The position numbers were made by a program, and so were the translations under genes. Positions 25,321 to 35,266 of a stretch of DNA of 64,000 nucleotides are shown one piece after another. Below the pieces are notes generated by a model, which was not told the DNA's origin, ran no database searches, and saw nothing but the letters and a program-made list of their open reading frames with translations. How positions within the stretch are numbered: position 1 is the first letter of the stretch; every line of letters begins with the position of its first letter. Source of the stretch: JAIUNP01 sp020161975 (GTDB lineage Bacteria; Pseudomonadota; Alphaproteobacteria; Rhizobiales; Beijerinckiaceae); the NCBI GenBank assembly GCA_036745275.1, contig DAIOGK010000005.1:1-64000 (forward strand), written 5' to 3'.

Positions 25321-27564
25321 ATGAAGGGGATCGGCGCCAAACTCGGCAAGGCGGCGGCGGCGCTGGTGGCGCTGCCAATGGGCCTGTTGCTGGCCATGCT
25401 GGCGCTGGCCGAGCCGCAGCCGGTCCGTTCGATGCGGGATATCATCTTCGACAGTTTCCAACGCTGGTCCCCGCGCGCCTTTGATCCGCAGATGCCGGCC
25501 CGCATTGTCGATATCGACGATGAATCTCTTGAAAAAATCGGGCAATGGCCGTGGCCTCGTACCGTGATGGCGCAGTTGGTGGACAGGATCGGCGCGTCCG
25601 AGCCGCTGGTCATCGCGCTCGATATCGTCTTTTCCGAACCGGACCGAACCTCGCCGGAACGGATCCTGAAACTGCTTCCCCCATCGCCAGAGCGCGAGGC
25701 GCTGGAGGGGAAGCTCGCGACCGAGAACTACACCAACGATAGGGTTCTCAGCGAGAGCTTTGCCCGCTGGCCCGTCGTTTCCGGCATCGTGATGGCGGAC
25801 AAGGCCCAGGCTCCGCCTGTGCTTGCCGGTTTTGCCAGCGCGGGCGATGCGCCAGAACCGTTCCTGCCCAAGTTCCGGGGCGCGGTCGCTCCCATTCCAA
25901 TCCTGCTGCCGGGCCTGAAAGGTTTCGGCGCGCTCAACTGGGTGCCGGAATATGATCAGGTTGTGCGCCGGGTGCCGACCGTTCTGGTCGGTGAGGGCCG
26001 AATGGCGCCGTCGCTCGCCATCGAGGCATTGCGCGTGGCGCAAGGGGCATCCACCATCATCCTGAAAGCCTCGAACGCCAGCGGAGAGACCGCCTTTGGC
26101 CAGCAGACCGGTATCGTCTCGCTCAAGGTCGGCGAACTTGTTGTTCCCACCGATGCCGATGGCGCGGTACGCCTGCGCTATGCCGGCACGCGACCGGAGC
26201 GGCGCATTCCCGCCTGGAAAGTGCTGACCGGTGCCGTGCCGAAAGAGGAGATCGAAGGCCGCATCGTTTTTGTCGGTTCCAGCGCCGCCGCGCTCAGCGA
26301 CCTTCGGGCCAGCCCGCTCGATCCGGTGATCCCCGGCGTCGAGGTTCATGCCGAAATGGTCGAGCATATCCTCGCCGGCCAGAAACTCTCCCGGCCGGAC
26401 TGGGCACCCGGCGCCGAAGCCATCGGCACCGTGCTCGCCACCCTGCTGGCCACGCTGCTGACTTATCGCTTCGTGCCGCAGCTTGCGGCGTTCTGCACCA
26501 TCCTCATGATCGGCGGCATCGCATACGGCAGCTGGTCGCTGTTCCGCAACGCGGACATGCTGCTCGATCCGATCATGCCTGCGTTTGCGGGTGGCGTTGC
26601 CTTCGCCACCACTTCGGTCATGCGCTGGAAGGCCTCGGACAGCGAGCGGCGGGCTGTGCGCACTGCCTTCACGCGCTACCTTTCGCCCGCCATGGTCGAG
26701 CGGCTTGCGGACGCGCCGGACCAGTTGAAGCTCGGCGGCGAGCGGCGCAACCTCACGCTGATGTTCTCGGATGTCAGAGGCTTCACCTCATTGTCCGAAA
26801 GTTTCCGGCATGATCCACAGGGGTTGACGACCCTGATGAACCGCCTGCTGACGCCCCTCTCCAATGCCATCATCGAACGGTCCGGCACCATCGACAAATA
26901 CATGGGCGACGCGATCATGGCTTTCTGGAACGCGCCGCTGGATGTGGAGGATCATGCGGGCGAAGCCTGCCGCACCGCGCTGGAAATGCGCCAGCGGCTC
27001 GATGCGCTCAACGCGGCGCTGGCTGGCGAGGCGGAAATGGCGGGGCGCAAGCATACGCCGATCGATATCGGAATTGGCCTCAATTCCGGCGATTGCATCG
27101 TCGGCAACATGGGCTCCGACATCCGCTTCGACTATTCTGTGCTGGGCGACCCCGTGAACCTCGCCTCACGCCTCGAAGGCCAGACGAAGGCCTACGGCGT
27201 CAACATCATCGCGGGCGAGGCAACCGAGGCACTGGCGCGCGGTCGCTTTGCGCTGGTCGAGATTGACCGCATCCGCGTGAAGGGCAAGCGCGAACCCCAG
27301 CGCATCTTCGCGCTGCTGGGCGATCATGTCACGCTGGCTCAGCCGCATATGGACGCGCTGGCTGCCGGCACGACCCTGCTGCTCGACAACATCCGCCGGC
27401 AGGATTGGGACGAGGCCGAGCACGACATCCGGGCCTTGCACCGCGTTGCATGGGCGTTCAACTTCACGCCCTACCTCGACATCATGGCCGCGCGCATTGC
27501 CGAATATCGCACCCATCCGCCCGGCACAGATTGGGATGGTGTCTATGTCGCCACATCGAAATAG
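25321..27564 (+). CDS. CHASE2-domain class III adenylate cyclase
   Basis: A 747-residue membrane-bound sensor cyclase. An N-terminal hydrophobic segment (about 12-28) leads into an extracytoplasmic CHASE2 domain (about 40-350), three more membrane helices (about 361-435) and a cytosolic class III cyclase domain (about 475-650). All catalytic residues are present: metal aspartates D484 and D530, adenine-specifying K526 and D610, and transition-state N613 and R617. K and D at the base-specifying positions argue for cAMP, not cGMP. The periplasmic CHASE2 domain would bind an unknown signal. It follows xthA at 9 nt. Confidence 0.93.
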   Translation: MKGIGAKLGKAAAALVALPMGLLLAMLALAEPQPVRSMRDIIFDSFQRWSPRAFDPQMPARIVDIDDESLEKIGQWPWPRTVMAQLVDRIGASEPLVIALDIVFSEPDRTSPERILKLLPPSPEREALEGKLATENYTNDRVLSESFARWPVVSGIVMADKAQAPPVLAGFASAGDAPEPFLPKFRGAVAPIPILLPGLKGFGALNWVPEYDQVVRRVPTVLVGEGRMAPSLAIEALRVAQGASTIILKASNASGETAFGQQTGIVSLKVGELVVPTDADGAVRLRYAGTRPERRIPAWKVLTGAVPKEEIEGRIVFVGSSAAALSDLRASPLDPVIPGVEVHAEMVEHILAGQKLSRPDWAPGAEAIGTVLATLLATLLTYRFVPQLAAFCTILMIGGIAYGSWSLFRNADMLLDPIMPAFAGGVAFATTSVMRWKASDSERRAVRTAFTRYLSPAMVERLADAPDQLKLGGERRNLTLMFSDVRGFTSLSESFRHDPQGLTTLMNRLLTPLSNAIIERSGTIDKYMGDAIMAFWNAPLDVEDHAGEACRTALEMRQRLDALNAALAGEAEMAGRKHTPIDIGIGLNSGDCIVGNMGSDIRFDYSVLGDPVNLASRLEGQTKAYGVNIIAGEATEALARGRFALVEIDRIRVKGKREPQRIFALLGDHVTLAQPHMDALAAGTTLLLDNIRRQDWDEAEHDIRALHRVAWAFNFTPYLDIMAARIAEYRTHPPGTDWDGVYVATSK

Positions 27565-27605
27565 CGCTGCCTTATAAATGCCCTTCCTCCCGCCTTGATA
27601 AGCCC

Positions 27606-28319
27606 ATGCTCAATCGTCGCCACATCCTCACCGCCCTGCCCGCACTCATCGCCGCCCCCGCGCTGGCGCAAAAAAAGGCGCCGGCCAAACCTGCCACGGA
27701 ATCGGATCACGGCTGGTTCCGCTTGCGGTCAGACGAGGGCAAGCCCTTCCCCAATCTGCGGCTGCCTGTGGAAATCACGCGCCAGCTCGACAATCACCCC
27801 GGCATGATCCGCACCGGCAGCACGACGCCGGATGTGACGCTGATCGAGTTTTCAGATTTCAACTGTCCATGGTGCCGCAAATCGGCAAAGGACATGCAGG
27901 CGATGATTGCGGCGGATAGCGACTTGCGCATCGGCCTCATTGCCAATCCCATTCTCTCCGCTGGTTCGAAGGAGGCAGCGCTGGTCGAACTTGCCGTGCT
28001 CAAGAACCATGGACGCGTCAGCGCGCATACTCTTCACACTGCGATGTTCAGCCTCACCGGCTTTGTCGATGGCAAGCGCGCCCTTGGCGTTGCGCGCGAT
28101 CTCGGCCTCGATGACGCGGCTCTTGCGAACGCGGCGGCCGGCGACCCCGAACTCAAAGCGGTGCTCGACCGGCAGATGAAGCTGGCAGAATCACTCGCGC
28201 TGGCCGTCACGCCCTCCTATGTCATCGGCGATGCGGGCATTGTCGGCTATCCGGGACCGAATGCACTGCGCGGCACGATCACCGCCATGCGAAAATGCGA
28301 GAAGATCGCCTGCGGCTGA
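27606..28319 (+). CDS. DsbA-family thiol-disulphide oxidoreductase
   Basis: A 237-residue exported protein. The N-terminus (1-21) is a signal peptide with NRRHIL, close to a twin-arginine motif. The thioredoxin-like domain starts with VTLIEFSDFNCPWC, active-site C87 and C90 (CPWC), and a cis-proline segment VTPSYVIGDAGIVG lies near the C-terminus, as in DsbA/DsbG-like proteins with an inserted helical domain. It probably acts in the periplasm as an oxidant or isomerase of secreted cysteine proteins. It begins 41 nt after the cyclase gene. Note that aroQ, often found between such a gene and accB in relatives, is absent. Confidence 0.9.
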   Translation: MLNRRHILTALPALIAAPALAQKKAPAKPATESDHGWFRLRSDEGKPFPNLRLPVEITRQLDNHPGMIRTGSTTPDVTLIEFSDFNCPWCRKSAKDMQAMIAADSDLRIGLIANPILSAGSKEAALVELAVLKNHGRVSAHTLHTAMFSLTGFVDGKRALGVARDLGLDDAALANAAAGDPELKAVLDRQMKLAESLALAVTPSYVIGDAGIVGYPGPNALRGTITAMRKCEKIACG

Positions 28320-28586
28320 GCCGCCCCCTCACGCATGATCACCTTAAATACGGGACAATTTCGTACACGGGCTTCCCCATGGCTTCATTCCGGGCTATGA
28401 GGCCGGACCTGAGACCATGGCATCCGGCTTGGAACGCTGGGGCCGTATGATCTGAAGACATGATGAGAGCGCTGAGGTCCCGACTGTCGGTTATTGGCTC
28501 AATCCCCTGTGCAGGCCTGCATGGCGCGGGCCGCTGCCAGACATTCGCTTTAACAATCCAGCGCACAAAACTCGAAAGACCAAAAA

Positions 28587-29039
28587 ATGGCCGGTAAAAG
28601 CCCGTTTGATACCGACATCGTCCGTGATCTTGCCAAATTGCTGGCCGAGACGGACCTGAGCGAAATCGAAGTCGAGAAGGGCGACCTGCGCATCTACGTC
28701 GCGCGGCAGTTGACCGCCTCGGTGGCCGTGGCGGCTCCGGTTGCGGTGGCTCCGCCGGTTCTGGCAGCAGTTGAAGCCCCGGTCGCCGCCCCTGTCGGTG
28801 TTCATCCGGGCGCCGTGCGTTCGCCGATGGTTGGCACCGCCTATCGCAAGCCCTCGCCCGACGCCAAGGCCTTCGTCGAGATCGGCCAGATGGTGAAGGC
28901 CGGCGACAAGGTGCTGCTGATCGAGGCGATGAAGACCTTCAACGAGATCGTGGCGCCACGCACCGGCACGATTTCCCAGATTCTTGTCGATGACGGCCAG
29001 CCGGTCGAGTTCGGCGAGCCGCTGTTCGTGATCGAATAA
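28587..29039 (+). CDS. accB: biotin carboxyl carrier protein of acetyl-CoA carboxylase
   Basis: A 150-residue carrier subunit of acetyl-CoA carboxylase, which makes malonyl-CoA for fatty-acid synthesis. An N-terminal helical part is followed by an Ala/Pro/Val-rich linker (about 45-75) and the biotinyl domain (76-150), with biotin attached to K116 in IEAMKTFNE. It is 18 nt upstream of accC. The 267-nt region before it holds no gene and should contain the operon promoter. Confidence 0.97.
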   Translation: MAGKSPFDTDIVRDLAKLLAETDLSEIEVEKGDLRIYVARQLTASVAVAAPVAVAPPVLAAVEAPVAAPVGVHPGAVRSPMVGTAYRKPSPDAKAFVEIGQMVKAGDKVLLIEAMKTFNEIVAPRTGTISQILVDDGQPVEFGEPLFVIE

Positions 29040-29057
29040 GCGGGGAGCAGCGGGCTG

Positions 29058-30416
29058 ATGTTCGACAAGGTTCTGATTGCCAACCGGGGTGAAATCGCCC
29101 TCCGCGTCCTGCGCGCCTGCAAGGAACTCGGTATCAAGACAGTGGCGGTGCATTCCACCGCCGATGCCGAGGCGATGCACGTCAAGCTGGCGGATGAAAG
29201 CGTCTGCATTGGTCCGCCTGCCGCGCGCGACAGCTATCTGAACATTCCGCAACTGATCGCCGCCTGCGAGATCACCGGTGCGGATGCCGTGCACCCCGGT
29301 TACGGCTTCCTGTCCGAAAATGCCCGCTTCGCCGAAGTGCTGGCCGACCACAAGATCACCTTCATCGGCCCCAAGGCCGAGCATATCCGCACCATGGGCG
29401 ACAAGATCGAGGCCAAGCGCACCGCGCTTAGGCTCGGCATCCCCTGTGTGCCGGGCTCGGACGGCGGCATCACCAACGATGACGAGGCAAAAGCCGTTGC
29501 ACGCCGCATCGGTTATCCCGTGTTGATCAAGGCCGCTGCCGGCGGCGGCGGTCGCGGTATGAAGGTAGCCAAGACCGAGGACGATCTGTCCACCGCGCTG
29601 GCAACTGCCCGCACGGAAGCCAAGGCTGCTTTCGGCGATGATGCGGTCTACATCGAGAAGTATCTCGAAAAGCCGCGCCATATCGAGATTCAGGTGCTCG
29701 GCGACGGGCGCGGTGGCGCGCTCCACCTTGGCGAGCGCGATTGTTCGCTCCAGCGCCGCCACCAGAAGGTTTGGGAGGAAAGCCCCTCCCCGGCGCTGAA
29801 CGCCGCCGAACGTGCCAGGATCGGCGATATCGTCGCCAAGGCAATGCAGGAATTGCAGTATCTCGGCGCCGGCACCATCGAGTTCCTGTATGAGAACGGC
29901 GAGTTCTACTTCATCGAGATGAACACTCGCATTCAGGTGGAACATCCGGTGACCGAGATGATCACCGGTATCGACCTTGTGAACGAGCAGATCAAGCTGG
30001 CCGCAGGCGGTCGCCTGCCGCTGACGCAGGACGAAGTGCAGTTTCAGGGCCATGCAATCGAATGCCGGGTGAACGCCGAAAATCCGGCAACCTTCCGGCC
30101 TTCGCCGGGCAAGATCACCTATTTCCACCCGCCGGGTGGCCTTGGTGTGCGCGTCGATAGCGCAGTCTACCAAGGCTACACGATCCCGCCCTATTATGAT
30201 TCGCTCGTTGGCAAGCTCATCGTTCATGGCCGCACCCGCACCGAGTGCCTGATGCGCCTGCGCCGCGCGCTGGACGAATTCGTGATCGACGGCGTGGAAA
30301 CCACACTGCCGCTGTTCCGTACGCTGGTGCGCAATCCCGACATCCAGAACGGTGAATACGACATCCACTGGCTGGAGAACTTCCTGCGGAATGGCGGGAT
30401 GGGCGACCCGGTGTGA
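29058..30416 (+). CDS. accC: biotin carboxylase subunit of acetyl-CoA carboxylase
   Basis: A 452-residue ATP-grasp enzyme that carboxylates the biotin on AccB. Visible are the N-terminal biotin-carboxylase domain ([19 protein letters not shown]), the glycine-rich ATP loop [15 protein letters not shown], the active-site region [16 protein letters not shown], and the C-terminal domain ending [11 protein letters not shown]. Length is normal. It follows accB closely, and its stop overlaps the GTG start of the DUF1289 gene. Confidence 0.98.
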   Translation: MFDKVLIANRGEIALRVLRACKELGIKTVAVHSTADAEAMHVKLADESVCIGPPAARDSYLNIPQLIAACEITGADAVHPGYGFLSENARFAEVLADHKITFIGPKAEHIRTMGDKIEAKRTALRLGIPCVPGSDGGITNDDEAKAVARRIGYPVLIKAAAGGGGRGMKVAKTEDDLSTALATARTEAKAAFGDDAVYIEKYLEKPRHIEIQVLGDGRGGALHLGERDCSLQRRHQKVWEESPSPALNAAERARIGDIVAKAMQELQYLGAGTIEFLYENGEFYFIEMNTRIQVEHPVTEMITGIDLVNEQIKLAAGGRLPLTQDEVQFQGHAIECRVNAENPATFRPSPGKITYFHPPGGLGVRVDSAVYQGYTIPPYYDSLVGKLIVHGRTRTECLMRLRRALDEFVIDGVETTLPLFRTLVRNPDIQNGEYDIHWLENFLRNGGMGDPV

Positions 30417-30631
30417 CCGGCGCCCCCGTTGCAGACGAAGCTGGCAGTCAAAGCCCCTGCCGCAACATTTGCATCATGGATCACGCCGCCGGTTTCTGCA
30501 CCGGCTGCGGACGAACGATCAGCGAAATCACGAACTGGCTGGGTTATTCCGCCGAGGCGCGCCGCGCCATCAACGAGGCCGCGCGCGAACGGCTGGCAGT
30601 CTCTGCCGGACCTCCGCCCCCTCGGTCCTGA
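30413..30631 (+). CDS. DUF1289 small Cys protein
   Basis: A 72-residue protein with the DUF1289 arrangement of four cysteines (C16, C20, C29, C32; C-x3-C-x8-C-x2-C), followed by [10 protein letters not shown]. The spacing suggests metal binding; the function is not established. The GTG start at 30413 overlaps the accC stop by 4 nt, so translation is coupled to accC. The stop is 3 nt from that of the convergent holC. Confidence 0.9.
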   Translation: MTGAPVADEAGSQSPCRNICIMDHAAGFCTGCGRTISEITNWLGYSAEARRAINEAARERLAVSAGPPPPRS

Positions 30632-30634
30632 GGT

Positions 30635-31084
30635 TCAGGCCTTTTTCACCCAGCGTCCGTTGTCGTCCTGCTGCCAGTAGGTCACGGCATGGCCTTTTCC
30701 CTTGACGGTCTTCCATGCCGTGCGTGCGCCATCGACAGCATCCATATCGTTACCGTCGAACATCATCACGACACGCTCGAACGGCCATTCCGCCGGCAGG
30801 CCCGCCCCGTCGACGAGAAACAGGATCTGCGCACCATTGGGGGCTTCATCCCGCGTGGTCAGCAGCACGGGTTGGGTTTCGGGCTGCGGCTCGGACGCCG
30901 TGCCATGGGCAAGGAAGCTCTCTTCGTCATAGGTCCAGAGGAGATCGTCGAGCACAGCCATCCGCTCGTCTGAGCCGGCCCGGATCACCACGTTCCAGCC
31001 TCGCTCGCGCGAACGGGCAACCAGTGTCGGCAGTGTCGCCTCCAGCGGTTTTGTTTGCAGATGGTAGAACCAGACCTCGCTCAT
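30635..31084 (-). CDS. holC: DNA polymerase III subunit chi
   Basis: A 149-residue clamp-loader accessory protein that links the replisome to single-strand binding protein. The start MSEVWFYHL, the segment RGWNVVIRAGS, DDLLWTYDEESFLAHG and the C-terminal GRARAYWQ-like VTYWQQDDNGRWVKKA are typical of alphaproteobacterial HolC. I used the ATG at 31084, the conserved start; longer readings upstream are not conserved. It lies 40 nt downstream of a GST gene on the same strand. Confidence 0.93.
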   Translation of the reverse strand: MSEVWFYHLQTKPLEATLPTLVARSRERGWNVVIRAGSDERMAVLDDLLWTYDEESFLAHGTASEPQPETQPVLLTTRDEAPNGAQILFLVDGAGLPAEWPFERVVMMFDGNDMDAVDGARTAWKTVKGKGHAVTYWQQDDNGRWVKKA

Positions 31085-31124
31085 CGGCGCGACTATAGGG
31101 CGCTGAGCGACGCCCCGCCATCCC

Positions 31125-31778
31125 TCAATACCGCTCGGAATCGGCAATGACCCAGGGCTCAAGCGCGGCATCGGCCCGCCACTGCATATTCGGCGGCAGG
31201 CCGAGTACACTGTCCATGTAGGCGCGCGTCTCCGGTGCTACAGGCAGCGCATAAAAATGCAGGCGATTCACCACCGGCGCAAACATCGCATCGGCGTTCG
31301 AGAAGGCGCCGAACAGGAACGGCCCGCCCTGCCCGTAGCGCAACCGCGCGTCACGCCAGATCGCCTCGATACGCGCGACATCCCGCGCGGCATCCTGCGT
31401 CAGCGGATAAGACTCGAGCCGCCGTCGCACATTCATAGGGCAATGGCTGCGCAAGGCACCAAAGCCCCCGTGCATTTCCGCCGAAATCGCCCTGGCCAAC
31501 GCCCGGGCGCTGCGTTCCTCCGGCCACAACCGGCCTTCCGCGAGCGTTTCATTGACGTATTCGAGAATGGCGAGCGATTCCCACACGGTCACGCCATCAT
31601 GATGCAAAACCGGCACCTGCCCATTGGGCGCATTCTTCAACATCGCGGCCTTGGTGCCGGGCTGCGCCAGCGGAATCAGGACCTCCTCGAAGTTGAGTCC
31701 CGCCATCTTCATCGCCAGCCAGGGCCGAAGCGACCATGAGGAATAGGCCTTGTTGCCGATCACAAGCGCTAGCGCCAT
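31125..31778 (-). CDS. glutathione S-transferase family protein
   Basis: A 217-residue protein. The N-terminal thioredoxin fold has NKAYSSWSLRPWLAMKMAG, with serine candidates of the zeta/GstA-like GST type, the cis-proline NGQVPVLHHDG and the glutathione-binding VWESLAILEYV. A helical C-terminal domain follows. The start at 31778 follows GGGAGG; the longer frame upstream has no site. It is unrelated in close sequence to the GST at 7640. It precedes holC, and the substrate is unknown. Confidence 0.9.
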   Translation of the reverse strand: MALALVIGNKAYSSWSLRPWLAMKMAGLNFEEVLIPLAQPGTKAAMLKNAPNGQVPVLHHDGVTVWESLAILEYVNETLAEGRLWPEERSARALARAISAEMHGGFGALRSHCPMNVRRRLESYPLTQDAARDVARIEAIWRDARLRYGQGGPFLFGAFSNADAMFAPVVNRLHFYALPVAPETRAYMDSVLGLPPNMQWRADAALEPWVIADSERY

Positions 31779-32110
31779 GGTGTGCCTCCCGTTTTCAGTG
31801 ACGATACCCAAGACCACCGATGCCCCGAGCAGGGTGTTTTGATTGAAGGCCTATAATAGCCTGATAACCGCTTGACGCATAATCAGAACGGCAGCCTTGC
31901 CAAAGCCGCAATCCTTCCGTATATGCACGCTCGCTGCACCGCAGCAAATCGTGCTCCAGGCGCGTAAGCCGGCAAATGGCCGGTCACCCTGTCGAGCACT
32001 TTACCGTTCCGAACCACGGACTGCCCAAATTACGCGGGGCCGGCCTGAACCACCCGCTGATCCGCCGGACGCATGATTCCGCGCGGCTGACGCCTTTTGA
32101 AAGTTTGATT
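31779..32110. other. intergenic region between divergent gst and RNA helicase genes
   Basis: About 330 nt with no credible gene. It must contain the promoters of both divergent genes and the 5' untranslated leader of the helicase. A small inverted repeat GCCGGCAAATGGCCGGTC lies near 31970-31985. An in-frame extension of the helicase back to 31976 exists, but its translation is not conserved-looking. Confidence 0.5.
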
Positions 32111-33844
32111 GTGACGAGCTTTACGTCTCTCGGCTTTGCCGAGCCCATCCTCCGTGCCCTGAAGCAGGAGGGTTATGAAACCCCCACCCCGATCCAGACC
32201 AAGGCGATTCCGGTGCTGATGTCCGGCGCGGACCTGCTCGGAATCGCCCAGACCGGCACCGGCAAGACCGCCGCCTTCGCCCTGCCGATCCTTGAAAAGA
32301 TGCTGGCGGACAAGCGCCGCCCGGCGCCGCGCACGGCCCGTGCGCTCATCCTGGCCCCGACGCGCGAACTTGCCGCGCAGATCGGCGACAGCTTCAAGGC
32401 CTATGGCCGCTTTGCGAAGATTTCCGTCGCCGTTGTCGTTGGCGGTGTCGGCTATACGCCGCAAACGCGCGCGCTCCAGCAGGGCCTCGACGTTCTGGTC
32501 GCGACCCCCGGCCGGCTGATCGACCATATCGACAGCGGGAACATCCGGCTTGATGCGACCGAATTCGTCGTGCTCGACGAGGCCGATCACATGCTCGACC
32601 TGGGCTTTGTCGTGCCGATCCGCAAGATCATTTCCAAGCTGCCGCACAAGCGCCAGAGCATGTTCTTCTCGGCCACCATGCCGAAGGAGATCGCCAAGCT
32701 CGCCGGCGAGTTCCTGCACAATCCGCAGGAAGTGGCGGTTGCCCCGGTCTCCACCACCGCCGAGCGCGTGGAACAGCAGGTGTTCCTGTGCGATGGCGCC
32801 GCCAAGCGCGGCCTGCTCGTCGAACTGCTCGAAAAGCCTGAGTTCGAGCGCACGATCGTCTTCACCCGCACGAAGCGTGGCGCGGATCGCGTTTCCAAGA
32901 CGCTGGACCAGACCGGTATTCCCTCCGCCGCAATCCATGGCAACAAGAGCCAGAATCAGCGCCAGCGCGCGCTGGATGACTTCAAGGCCGGCAAGATCCG
33001 CGTGCTGGTCGCCACCGACATTGCCGCCCGTGGCATCGACATCGACAACGTGACGCATGTCATCAACTTCGAGCTGCCTGAAGTGCCGGAGCAGTATGTC
33101 CACCGCATCGGCCGCACGGCCCGCGCGGGCGCGTCCGGCAAGGCGATTGCCTTCTGCGACAATTCCGAGCGCGGCCTGCTGCGCGACATCGAGCGCCTGA
33201 CCCGCCAGCAGATCCCCTCTGTGGATCGTCGCGGCGAAAAGGGCGCAGAGGTTCCCACCGGCCTTGAAATGCGCTCCTACGAGATGCGTCCGCCGCGCGG
33301 TGGCCGCCCCGAACAGGGTCGCGGCAAGCCCCGTGGCGGCAACCGCACGGATGATCGCGGCGAACGGCGCGATGCCCGCCCGCAGCGCGAGCCGCGCAAG
33401 GCGATGGAGGATCGCACCCCGCAGGAGTTGCGTGGTCCGCGCCCTGTCGCCGGCACCGAGCCGGTGCGCCAGCCCGTTCGCGATGACCGTCGCGAGCCGC
33501 GCCGGGATGAGCGCCGCGATGGCGGCTTCCGGGATGATCGCGGTCCCCGCCGCGAGGATCGCCCGCATCGCGCCCGCCAGGGCGGCGAAGGGCGCAGCGA
33601 AGGCCGTGGTGGTCCGCGCGAAGGTGGCTTCCGTGAGGATCGCCGGCCGCATGGCGAGCGCCCGCACGGCGAGCGTCCTCATGCACCGCGCAGCGACGAC
33701 CGCCGTTCGCACGGCGAACGTCCGCATGGCGAACGCTCCCACGGGCCGCGTGGTGATGGTGATCGCTTCGGCGCCAAGCCGGGCAAGCGCCCGTTCCGCG
33801 CCGGCGGTGGCTTCAAGGGCCCGCGCGCGCGGCGCGAGGGCTAA
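32111..33844 (+). CDS. DEAD-box RNA helicase, RhlE-like, with basic His/Arg/Gly-rich tail
   Basis: A protein of about 577 residues. The helicase core (about 1-370) has the Q-motif, AQTGTGKT (motif I), PTRELAAQI (Ia), VLDEADHML (II, DEAD), FFSATMP (III) and HRIGRTARAG (VI). The C-terminal 190 residues are a disordered Arg/Gly/Asp/His-rich tail with PHGER repeats, likely binding RNA. Such RhlE-type proteins help ribosome assembly or RNA decay, often in the cold. I placed the start at the GTG at 32111, which gives the usual N-terminus (VTSFTSLGF); no strong ribosome-binding site is visible, so this is uncertain. A strong hairpin terminator follows. Confidence 0.9.
   Translation: MTSFTSLGFAEPILRALKQEGYETPTPIQTKAIPVLMSGADLLGIAQTGTGKTAAFALPILEKMLADKRRPAPRTARALILAPTRELAAQIGDSFKAYGRFAKISVAVVVGGVGYTPQTRALQQGLDVLVATPGRLIDHIDSGNIRLDATEFVVLDEADHMLDLGFVVPIRKIISKLPHKRQSMFFSATMPKEIAKLAGEFLHNPQEVAVAPVSTTAERVEQQVFLCDGAAKRGLLVELLEKPEFERTIVFTRTKRGADRVSKTLDQTGIPSAAIHGNKSQNQRQRALDDFKAGKIRVLVATDIAARGIDIDNVTHVINFELPEVPEQYVHRIGRTARAGASGKAIAFCDNSERGLLRDIERLTRQQIPSVDRRGEKGAEVPTGLEMRSYEMRPPRGGRPEQGRGKPRGGNRTDDRGERRDARPQREPRKAMEDRTPQELRGPRPVAGTEPVRQPVRDDRREPRRDERRDGGFRDDRGPRREDRPHRARQGGEGRSEGRGGPREGGFREDRRPHGERPHGERPHAPRSDDRRSHGERPHGERSHGPRGDGDRFGAKPGKRPFRAGGGFKGPRARREG
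33647..33751 (+). repeat. PHGER-type peptide repeats in the helicase tail
   Basis: Imperfect 15-nt units encoding PHGER or SHGER, reading CCGCAyGGCGArCG at the DNA level, occur several times in the helicase coding sequence. They are in frame and encode the disordered tail; this is a protein repeat, not a CRISPR array. Confidence 0.8.
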
Positions 33845-33864
33845 TTCCGGCAAGAGCGGATTGA

Positions 33865-33913
33865 GGGCAAATTCGGTGACTTCAGGTCCACCGAGTTTGC
33901 CCTAGGACTTTTT
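33865..33913 (+). terminator. intrinsic terminator of the RNA helicase gene
   Basis: A 14-nt stem GGGCAAATTCGGTG (33865-33878) / CACCGAGTTTGCCC (33889-33902), paired throughout with one G-U, and a 10-nt loop; it is followed by TAGGAC and five T (33909-33913). It starts 20 nt after the helicase stop and runs into the der stop codon on the other strand. Confidence 0.85.
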
Positions 33914-35266
33914 CCGGCGCCCCTCATAGGGGTTGGCGCTGGTGCGCAGCGACAGGCGGATCGGCACGCCCGGCAGCTTGAATGTCTCGCGCAAGCCATT
34001 GATGAGATAACGCGTATAGGCGTCCGGCAAGGCGGAAAGCTGGTTGCCGAACAGCGCGAAATAGGGCGGCCGCGATTTCGGCTGCGTCATGTAGCGGATC
34101 TTGATACGGCGACCGGACACTGCTGGCGGCGGATGGGCGGAGAGCACCGCCTCCAGCCAGCGGTTGAGCGCGGCGGTGCTGACGCGGCGGCTCCAGACTT
34201 CGGCAGCATGGGTACAGGCCGCCATCATGTGGTCGATGCCCTCGCCTGCAATGCCGGAGACCGTGACAAGCGGACACCCCTTCACCTGCGGCAGGAGCCG
34301 GTCGCATTTCTCGCGGAGTTCCGCGAGCTTCGCCGCGCGGTTGTCGATCAGATCCCACTTGTTGAGGCCAATGACCAGCGCCCTGCCCTCGCGCTCGATC
34401 AGATCGACGATGGTGAGATCCTGCTTCTCGAAGGGGATGGTGGCATCAAGCAGCACCACCACCACTTCCGCAAACTGAACGGCCCGCAAGGCGTCGGTGG
34501 CCGCGAGCTTTTCAAGCTTTTCCTCGATGCGCGACTTGCGACGCAATCCCGCCGTGTCGAACAGCTTGATCGGACGCCCCTTCCATTCCCAATCGAGGCC
34601 GATCGAATCGCGGGTGATGCCGGCTTCCGGCCCGGTCAGCAGCCGATCCTCGCCGATCATCGAATTGATCAGTGTCGATTTGCCGGCATTGGGCCGGCCA
34701 ACGATCGCAATGCGCAGGGGCTTTGAAGGGTCGTGTTCCTCACCCTCTTCCTCGTCGTCCTCTTCGGGCGCTGCGCCGATCAGGTTGCGCAACTCCTCGT
34801 GCAATTCGCCGATGCCCTCGCCATGTTCGGCGGAAAACGGCAGCGGATCGCCAAGGCCGAGCGAAAACGCATCATAGGCCCCGGACATCCCGAGCTTTCC
34901 CTCGGCCTTGTTGGCGAGCAGCAGCACAGGCTTGCCGCTCTTGCGAACGATGGACGCAAAATGCCGGTCATCAGGGTGCACGCCGATGCGCGCGTCGATC
35001 ACGAACAGAATGACATCCGCTTCCGCAATGGCGGCATCGGTCTGCTTGCGCATCCGCCCCGCCAGCGATTCCGCCGGTTCATCCTCGAAACCTGCCGTAT
35101 CGACGATGCGGAATTTCAGGTCGAGCAGTTCCGCATCGCCCGAGCGTCGATCGCGCGTGACGCCCGGCTGGTCGTCAACCAGCGCCAGCTTCTTGCCGAC
35201 CAGCCGGTTGAACAGCGTCGACTTGCCGACATTGGGCCGGCCAACGATGACGACGGTCGGTGTCAT
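33902..35266 (-). CDS. der: GTPase Der (EngA)
   Basis: A 454-residue essential GTPase with two tandem G domains that acts in 50S ribosome assembly. G1 motifs are GRPNVGKS (9-16) in the first domain and GRPNAGKS in the second; NKAEG-like NKAE and NKWD are the G4 motifs. A KH-like C-terminal domain follows, ending GRRKKS. Its ATG is immediately preceded by the stop of the YfgM-like gene (TGAATG), so the two are coupled; no bamB lies between them as it does in many proteobacteria. Confidence 0.97.
   Translation of the reverse strand: MTPTVVIVGRPNVGKSTLFNRLVGKKLALVDDQPGVTRDRRSGDAELLDLKFRIVDTAGFEDEPAESLAGRMRKQTDAAIAEADVILFVIDARIGVHPDDRHFASIVRKSGKPVLLLANKAEGKLGMSGAYDAFSLGLGDPLPFSAEHGEGIGELHEELRNLIGAAPEEDDEEEGEEHDPSKPLRIAIVGRPNAGKSTLINSMIGEDRLLTGPEAGITRDSIGLDWEWKGRPIKLFDTAGLRRKSRIEEKLEKLAATDALRAVQFAEVVVVLLDATIPFEKQDLTIVDLIEREGRALVIGLNKWDLIDNRAAKLAELREKCDRLLPQVKGCPLVTVSGIAGEGIDHMMAACTHAAEVWSRRVSTAALNRWLEAVLSAHPPPAVSGRRIKIRYMTQPKSRPPYFALFGNQLSALPDAYTRYLINGLRETFKLPGVPIRLSLRTSANPYEGRRKKS

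Noticed and set aside
28491..30368. Long open frame antisense to accB and accC
   Set aside because: Shadow of accBC; the translation has no recognisable domain and spans two clear genes.
33647..33751. Short direct repeats that look like a CRISPR array
   Set aside because: The units are in frame, adjoin without unique spacers and encode PHGER peptides of the helicase tail.
32030..33853. Ala/Arg/Thr-rich long frame antisense to the RNA helicase
   Set aside because: Low-complexity product of the GC-rich repeat tail; the sense strand encodes all DEAD-box motifs.
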